A stretch of DNA of 64,000 nt, from the NCBI GenBank assembly GCA_026027325.1, contig JAMSLZ010000003.1, positions 2,728,001 to 2,792,000 on the forward strand. The letters are read 5' to 3'. The notes below the pieces were generated by a model. The model had not been told where the DNA came from and did no database searches. It worked only from the letters and a program-made list of their open reading frames with translations. Position numbers and translations under genes: made by a program. This stretch comes from Actinomucor elegans. Its lineage: Eukaryota > Mucoromycota > Mucoromycetes > Mucorales > Mucoraceae. Position 1 is the stretch's first letter. Each line of letters opens with the position of its first letter. Positions 57,172 through 64,000 of this stretch are shown here, one piece after another.

Positions 57172-58784
57172 CTAAGCAAGATAGGCCAAACTAACAAGAG
57201 AAACGGCCATAGCACCAACCATGTTCTTGAAAGACAAAACTGAAGAAGCACCAGAAGTGCTCAAGGTGAACTTGCTGTCTTTGTTATAAGGAATAGCCAA
57301 GTTGGGTCTGGGAGCATCTTCAGCCCAAGAACAGTTAGCTTCTGTGCTGTACTTGATAGGCTCACCAAGAGCAATGTTACGAAGCCAGTTACGTTGGTAA
57401 CCTTCAAAAGGAGCGCTAGGGTTTACAGCATTGATCATGTCTTGTAATAACGCATCAGCCATGGCAACTGGAGCTTCAAACCAGTCATAACCACCAGTAG
57501 CAGTCAAGATACCGTCTTCACGATACACCTTCTTGTTGGCCAAAAACTTGTATTTGGCTTGATCGGCTTCTTTGATTTGATAGTTTTGCAAGAAAGCAGT
57601 CAAGTTGGATCCAATAAAGGTCTCATCAATCAATACATCTACATTGCTAATAGCAGCAAGAAGATCAGCAGCAGATGAGAACGTGGTAATGGTAGAGTTT
57701 ACCATGGTAGCACCTAGTTGTTCATTTGGGTTAAATTTCACACATATAAATACACACACAAATCAATCTACTTACCGGCGTCTCTAGTGAGTCCGACCTT
57801 GTAAGCGGCATCGCTAAGTACATATGAAGCAGTGTTATTATTATATTGACTAGGTGCATTATAGGCAGTCCAGGCGACAATGGGTTTGGTTTGATAATCA
57901 GAAGCAGAGTTCTTGAGGCGATTATAATTATCTGTGATGGACTTGCTGATATTGTTTGCAGCGGCTTCTACGTTATAGAACGTAGCATAATAAGAGATCC
58001 AGGAAGAGCGCTGTCATTGTAACACAATCAGAAAATTTTGTTCTCATCTTTAAAAAAAAAAAAAAAGGTCTACTTACACCCAAGACATCAGGCTCGTAGG
58101 TTTGGGCAGTAGAGACGGTATTGTTGGAATCCGTAGTGGCAGAAGTATCATAAGGGTTAGTACCGAATTGCACTTGGACACTCTTGACTTGTTCAGCTTG
58201 CAAAGTGATATTGGTAGCAGACAACTGAGCTACATTATTGGCAGCAGAGTACTTTTGGAAACAAGGAGAAGAGATTAAGCTACTATCAGCAATAACGGAA
58301 ATAGAATCAGCTTCACCAATCATCTATTTTATAAATGGTGTTAGTTGATATTGAACCAATCGCTACTATAAATCTTTTACCTCAAGATAGGGCACGACAG
58401 TAGTTTCCATTGCGGCAGCTTTGGTGATGGGGATTTGATAGGTTTCTGTGACATTATTCACGTTGGTAGGAGCAGGTGTACCGCACTGTACAAGGACATA
58501 AGTACGTCCAGTACGCGCATTCTTTACAACTTTGTAATTCTTGAAATACTCGATAGAGAAGTATTGGGCACTGTCCTCAGCTGATTTGATGCAGTTAATG
58601 AAAAGATTCTGTTGTGAAACTTGTATTATTTACCAGTATTCAACTTTTGAGGAAAATAATCAATGTTAGGATCATAGTTGGAAACACACTGACCACCAAC
58701 CAAGTTGGCAGTGGGAGCTTGAGCAGCAACGCTAGAGATAGCAAGGGTAGCAATAGCTAAAAGACTGGCAATTTGAGCGACCAT
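57172..58784 (-). CDS. Secreted GPI-anchored protein with predicted periplasmic-binding-protein-like fold
   Basis: Five exons: 58784-58634, 58580-58381, 58323-58078, 58010-57776, 57713-57172; 457 residues. A signal peptide (MVAQIASLLAIATLAISSVA) begins it. A C-terminal hydrophobic segment (MVGAMAVSLVSLAYLA) after a Ser-rich stretch predicts a GPI anchor. Several Asn-x-Ser/Thr sites fit a glycosylated cell-surface protein. The body resembles the two-lobed FecB/TroA type of solute-binding proteins: an ITKAAAMETTVVPYLEMIGE segment (lobe start and helix), a long inter-lobe helix region (ATFYNVEAAANNISKSITDN) and AYKVGLTRDAGA in the second lobe. In bacteria such domains carry metals, haem or siderophores. 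That role is only an inference here, since no metal ligands are evident. Confidence 0.8.
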
Positions 58785-58907
58785 AGATGAAAAATAAAGG
58801 AAAACAAGATGGAAAAGATGGATACAATGTTTATATTACTAACAAAAATCAACTGCCGATGTTTGAACTACAGTGGCTTATTGAAGTGATACAGTTTATT
58901 ACAATGC

Positions 58908-61426
58908 TTAATCTAGTAGACCTTCATCTTTGCGCGATTGAATGACCTTTTCTTGTCTTTCAATCAGTTTTTGTAATAAATCTGAAAGCGTGTCAGTAAA
59001 AGTTTCTATGCTTTGATCGTATTCAAGAGGCTTACCTTTAATCTTCATCTTTTCGAATCCTCGGATATTGATACGAGTCTTTAGATAGAAGTCAGCAGAT
59101 ACATAGCCTCTGTCTTTTGTGAAATCCAGTTGTGACTCTTCAATCAGGTTGTACTGTTCCACTTGAGCCATTAAACTACAAAGAAAGACGATGAGCCATG
59201 ATAGCAGTACACAACCAGATCTTACCTTTTCAGATATTTCAATTCTTCATAAGGTGTTGCTCTTCGCTTATCTTCTAATGTACCATCAGGACGAATACGA
59301 TGTTTTATAAGGTAGTATCTCGCATAAATTTGTCTCTGAGAACGTTCTCCTTCAAACAGAGGTTCAATGGATGAGAATGACATGCGAGCACCTGGTTTAA
59401 GCTTAATATTTGCAACAGCTTTGGCAAGGGCCCTGTCTTCTTCATCCGTCCAGCGTGTATTTACTGCAATATTGATGAGTTATAGTTGGGTACAACAGTA
59501 ATAAACTTACATTTCTTGGTTGCATTCTTACGAGAATACAAAAAGTCATTGATGTTTTTTGGAGATCGATCCAAGTACTCTGATAGAATCCTGGTATTAC
59601 TGCCCAATTGATTTCTCAACCTGTTACAGAACATGAGTCAATGTCTACAATTTCTTTGAAAGGCTTACTTACGTATCTAGTTTTTCAATTTCTTCTCGCG
59701 TCCAAGGCGAATTGTTTCTCTTCAGGTGATACATTTCTTTACATATTTTCGCCAGCCTATGCAGAGACATGTCAGGAAAGGCCTTACCGATCTTTTGAAA
59801 GAAAGGAATATATTGTTTGCGATAACTACTTGAAAAGATCTCTTGTGCTTGTTCAAAATTTATGCCTTCACGCTATATATATAAAAAAAAAAAAGAAGCA
59901 TTGTAAAAATACATTGGATGCGCTATTGAGATCATCACTTACTCTGCATATCTTTTTGACTCTCTTCTCTAGCCTGAGTTTGTCAGAATAGCCAAATTTC
60001 CTGATCTTGGGCCATGGTTCTGTAACCCCTTTACAATTACCCAATCCACGTTGCCATGGAGGATACTCTCTTAAATCATAATCTTCGCCTGAATCTGTTT
60101 CTGAATCCGAGTCTGATATAAAATCTGCATTGTCGACCTGGGGTACGAAATCATCAACCAATCTACGCTTGTATTGTTTTTCCACTGGTACACTAGGATC
60201 ATAATTGATTTTTCTTCTAAACGCGATTCGATTTGCTACAAGATGGTCTTTATTAATGGCTAAATCTCTGAAGCCTTTCGTTTTGCTCTCGACTTCTGTA
60301 TTAGAGGAATTTTTATCCGAAGATGAACTGGTCTTTTTCGAAGGCTGTTTGTGCTCTGTATCAGTTTCATCAGAATCAGAATCAGAATCAGAATCAGAAT
60401 CTGAAGCTGAAGCTGAAGAGGTCTGGTTTTCGATCTTCTTTGAGGACTGTCCACGCTCGGTATCAGAATCAGAATCAGAATCAGAATCTGAAGCTGAAGA
60501 GGTCTGGTTTTCGGTCTTCTTCGAGGACTGTCCACGCTCGGTATCAGAATCAGAATCAGAATCAGAATCAGAATCAGAATCAGAATCAGATGAAGAGCTG
60601 CTGCCATTTGATTCGGCCCTTTTCTGTATCTGATGTTTAGGAAGAAGCTTCTTTTTAGTCTTCAGGGCCTCTGTGTCTGTCTCATCAGAATCAGAAGCTG
60701 ATAAATAACTATCACTCTTTGGTTTAATCTTTTTTTGCGCCCGAGATTTAGGAACAGGTTTCTTCATTTTCAGGGTTTCTCTGTCACTCTCATCGGAATC
60801 TGAATCAGAAGAGAGCATTGCTGATACTGCTTCAGGTTTTCTTTGAGGCTGCTTTTTCATCACTTGTTTGTCGGATACAGAAGAAGCAGTTGGAAGCTTT
60901 TCCTTATCAGATTCATCCGAGTCGGAAGCAGAAAACTCTTTCTTGACAAGACCTGAAGTAGATTTTGATGTACTGTTTTGATTTCTTTGCGAGTTGTTAC
61001 TGGGCACGGATACACTGACTTTATGAACCGTTGTCAATGTACGTGTAGGTGCTGATTTCTTATCCATCTCTTGGTCAGTTTCGTCCGAGTCTGATGCAGA
61101 CATAGCTGTAGGAGTTGAGGATAGTGTTTGATTCTATACGATGTATCAGTTTCTATTGCATCTTTATTGGATAGCCATATAATTACTTGGTTATTTGAGG
61201 ATATGCTGCTTCCTGTGGTTGATCTTTGATGCAGCTGTGTAGAGTTCTTCTTGTTTTCTTTAGGAGCTTTCGATTTTTTTTGCTGTGTGGCCATGATTTG
61301 GGCACGTTGGATAGCAATCGCGTTGTTTGGACGCATCTATTGACATTTAGTTAGACCTTGAAACTACTTCTGCACACATTCAACACACACACACACCTTT
61401 CTCCGTTTAGTTGGTGGCTCAGGCAT
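58908..61426 (-). CDS. SANT/Myb-domain nuclear protein with Ser-Asp repeats (TTF1/Reb1-like)
   Basis: Eight exons: 61426-61397, 61336-61187, 61133-59943, 59872-59673, 59620-59511, 59463-59226, 59175-59036, 58981-58908; 710 residues. The N-terminal half is low-complexity: repeated SASDSDE[TS]D boxes, a run of DSDSDSD units (encoded by a tandem repeat at 60367-60594) and Lys-rich patches, resembling nucleolar CK2-target proteins. The C-terminal part has tandem Myb/SANT-like helices: SPWTREEIEKLDTLRNQLG... and NTRWTDEEDRALAKAVANIK. The domain order recalls RNA polymerase I terminators such as TTF1 and Reb1, an inference from layout. The last intron (58982-59035) is 54 nt with no stop, so retention would add 18 residues. 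Confidence 0.8.
60367..60594. repeat. Ser-Asp coding tandem repeat
   Basis: GAATCA hexamers (minus strand TGATTC, coding DS) recur in three blocks, separated by two nearly identical spacers of about 60 bp that code ERGQSSKK-ENQTSS. The blocks look like a recent internal duplication of about 100 bp. Confidence 0.9.
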
Positions 61427-62798
61427 ATTGTTTAGTTTCTTGACAGAAAAAGCAGAAGTGAATCATTGATAAAAATTTAAAAAAAAAGGCCCTTTGACTT
61501 GATACTGTCCGTGACTGTTTCGCGTTAGTAGTGCTAATTCGATTTCTCAAAGCTTGATAGTGTATCTTGTACCTATAGAACATTTGATTCAGAGACGTAG
61601 CTTCTAATATCAAAGTAGCGTTGCTTAGAATGAATATTTTATTTATCTATTTTCTCTTGGCATCTGTTTATATATTAAAAAAAGGTATTCTTTTGCTTAA
61701 AATCAACGATTCAGAAATTATATATTTCTTAGATAAAGTGAAAGTTTCCAATGCAAGCTGCGGCATGCATTTTACATATTAAAAGCACAATTAAATATTT
61801 TATAAATGATATTAATGTATTGGAAATTATCTTTATTTACACCAAAGTACAATGAAATCTCATTTTATTATTGTATTTGAATAACTGGTAATCAATCAGT
61901 TTCTTTCAAAAATGTGTAATTGTCTTTAACTCTCTTCTATGAGAGCTCCCTTTACATCAAATTTTCAAATATTTAGCCAATTCTTTTGACTGGAAACATG
62001 TCAAAAGAAATACTTGCTCTTTTATAAGATATACGCGTATAATTGTTTTGTATAGAATTATTGTTATATAATAAAAAACGGCAAAAAGAAAGTATAAAGC
62101 CAGGAATAAATCATAACTGCTGATATTTCAGTACATATCAGTATTCCATCTATTTGCTAAAAGATAAAAATTAGTTAATATGTTTTGCTTTTATCTAAGC
62201 TGCTGTTTCGTTATTCCAATCTCGCAAGAAGGTAGCAAGCAAGTGTTTTTTGAAATTATTCAATCCAGCTACCCAATCAAAATCCCGATAATTATAATTC
62301 CCGCTTCGAGCTCTATGGTTTAAGCAAAAGCCTGCGCACAAATGGCCATGCAACCAACATTGGACTCGAAAATAACTGTGCCAATGCGTCTACCTCGTAA
62401 CAACAATATAAAATCAGAAGATCTGGTATATTCAGTAAGAATAACTTGAAAATAAGCGAAAAAAAAACTATCAAATTCGACTATTGTACTATAGTAATAG
62501 ATACACTTTCTCTTAAACAAGACTTGAAAGTTGCATATATGGACATGTTTATCCGTCAGAGAATATAGACACAACCAAAGTTTGATGTATGACAAGACAA
62601 AGATCTAACCGAAAAACTGTTTCCTTGTCCCTCCCATCATCGGATTCAGCAGTAATCCACTATCACCCACCATGGTAGCAATTGATGACGTTGACTGGCT
62701 TCTATTTTTTTTTTTTTTTTTTCCTGTTTAATAATAATAAAAAAGGAACACACTTGAATATCTTCTTTTTTGTTGCATGTGCCAGAAACTAGCGTAAC
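61427..62798. other. Intergenic between SANT gene and GCN5
   Basis: About 1.4 kb between divergently transcribed genes, AT-rich, with a T run near 62707 close to the GCN5 start. The 91-codon minus-strand frame at 62320-62595 is not recognised. No copy of the dispersed motif was found. Confidence 0.5.
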
Positions 62799-64000
62799 AT
62801 GTCTTGTACATTACCCGAATCATTAAATGAGTTATTTCCTCAGCTTGCTACCATGAGTGAAACCGACAAAATATTGAAATTAGCGCGACACATGGCTTGC
62901 GATCAGTGCTCGGATTGTCAAGGTTGGAGGCCCAATTTCTCGCTCGAGTTTAATCAAGAAGATACCAGTTGTCTCTGTGGACACGATGCCGATCAACACA
63001 TTGATGATAAACAAGATTTTATTCGACGATTAAAAGTTGCACTACGTATTGATGAATTATTAGAGGTGTGTAGGTAGATCCATTAAACATGTCGCGCGAT
63101 CTAACTTTTTTTTTTTCCCAATAGGAAAAGGGCAAATTAGAAGACTATGATTACGTAGATGATGATATCCTATCATTGAAAAAGTAAGAGAACAGACAAA
63201 CACGCAGCGCATAAAACGAATGCTGATCTTTACTAGACAGATTTCATATAATGCTACACGGGCACAGTCAACTGATTTTCTATCTGAAGCATCATCACCT
63301 TCTTCAATAGATGGAGGTAACTAAAACAAAACAAAACAAAAAAGACATTAATAACGTACCTTCAATATTAATTTTATTACCATGGTTAGAGGAAAGATCA
63401 TCGAAGCGGCATAGAGACAGTAGCGATGAAGAAGAAGAAGAAGAGGAGGATGAAGCAAAACGATTTAAATCTTACGAGAGCGATGAAGACAAGGGCAAGT
63501 CGGTCGTCTTGACTGAGCATCATCGAGAAGAGGACGATGAGGAAGATGATGAGTCTGAGGAAGAAGACGAGGAAGAAGAGGACGATGAGGAAGAAGAAGA
63601 AGAAGAAGAGGATGATGATGATGAGGAAGAGGAAGAGGAAGAGGAAGAATATGATACGTTTGAAGATGCCAAGGAAGAATTGAATCCACCTGAATCGGGA
63701 AAAACAGACCTGCTACTTAAAGACGATTCTATGCTCATCGATCATCAACAGAATGAATTTCCTGAGAAAAAAGAAGCGCATAGCCCAAAACATACAGAAG
63801 ATGAGGAAGAGGATGAAGAGGATGAGGAAGAGGATGAAGTAGATGAAGAGGAATACGAGACAGCACTAGTGACAAAAGCAGAACGCGCCTTGTTGAATCA
63901 AGCTATTCCCAAAATCAAGAGTGAAACGGAAGAAGGTGAACGACTATTGAACGAAGAGGCACTCAAAGTCAATGGAGCGATTGATGCAAAAGAGGGTATT
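62799..64000 (+). CDS. GCN5: GCN5/PCAF-type histone acetyltransferase, 5' part (cut by window end)
   Basis: Four exons so far: 62799-63065, 63125-63183, 63237-63316, 63390 to the end; about 339 residues. The first exon has a Cys/His cluster, CDQCSDCQGWRPN ... CLCGHDADQH, matching the N-terminal PCAF_N-type zinc-binding region of animal PCAF and of non-ascomycete fungal Gcn5. A very long Glu/Asp stretch follows (63426-63660 and 63797-63860). The window stops at NGAIDAKEGI, which corresponds to the beginning of the Gcn5 acetyltransferase core (usually R/KxGIIEF). GCN5 acetylates histone H3 within SAGA. The catalytic domain and bromodomain should lie beyond the window, so the assignment rests on the N-terminal half. 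Confidence 0.75.

Noticed and set aside
60205..60633. 142-codon plus-strand ORF rich in Ser and Glu
   Set aside because: It is the antisense reading of the Ser-Asp repeats of the SANT gene.
63465..63738. Minus-strand poly-Ser and poly-Leu/His ORFs
   Set aside because: They are antisense readings of the acidic linker of GCN5.

Overview
The window looks like nuclear DNA of an early-diverging filamentous fungus, most likely Mucoromycota. It is AT-rich, and almost every gene is cut by 50-90 nt GT-AG introns. The gene set is fungal: a PacC/Rim101 factor, a GATA factor with an AreA-like N-terminus, a Whi3-like RNA-binding protein, SNX4/Atg24, a Fat1-type acyl-CoA synthetase and GPI-anchored surface proteins. 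The phylum is inferred from gene style. No rRNA, tRNA, CRISPR array or intact transposon was seen.

Layout. 0-4 kb: a possible membrane-protein fragment, a C2H2 zinc-finger gene with a damaged 5' end (-), and a 34-bp minisatellite. 4.8-9 kb: a C2-domain/proline-rich protein (+) and carnitine acetyltransferase (+). 12.5-17 kb: sorting nexin SNX4 (-) and dihydroxy-acid dehydratase ILV3 (-) with a Gcn4-type upstream site. 18.6-20.1 kb: a GPI-anchored aspartic protease (+). 24.3-29 kb: PacC/Rim101 (+) and a Fat1-like acyl-CoA synthetase (+). 30-34.7 kb: a Taspase1-like threonine protease (-) and two divergent WrbA-type quinone reductase paralogues, one with introns and a CaaX tail (-), one intronless (+). 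39.4-41.5 kb: a two-finger GATA factor (-). 46.4-51 kb: a divergent uridine kinase (-), a Whi3-like RRM protein (+) and an AIFM2/FSP1-like oxidoreductase (+). 53.1-55.1 kb: a SAP-domain protein kinase with a WNK-like lysine arrangement (+). 55.7-61.4 kb: a small uncertain gene (-), a ubiquitin E2 (-), a secreted GPI protein with a predicted periplasmic-binding-protein-like fold (-) and a SANT/Myb protein with Ser-Asp repeats (-). 62.8-64 kb: the 5' part of a GCN5/PCAF acetyltransferase (+), cut by the window end.

The genes form no single pathway. Loose themes are lipid and acetyl-unit handling (carnitine acetyltransferase, Fat1-like), redox (two quinone reductases, FSP1-like) and transcription or chromatin control (PacC, GATA, SANT, GCN5).

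The best candidates for something undescribed are two. First, the kinase at 53106-55066 joins a SAP domain to a TKL-type kinase domain whose beta-3 lysine is glycine, while a lysine sits in the glycine-rich loop exactly as in WNK kinases. Second, about 20 degenerate copies of a short motif (core AGATGYGACATTNGACCGAG) sit in the long gene-poor gaps and in no compact gap, often in same-orientation pairs or trios 143-175 bp apart, as expected of a decayed satellite-like element. All gene models here were spliced by eye.
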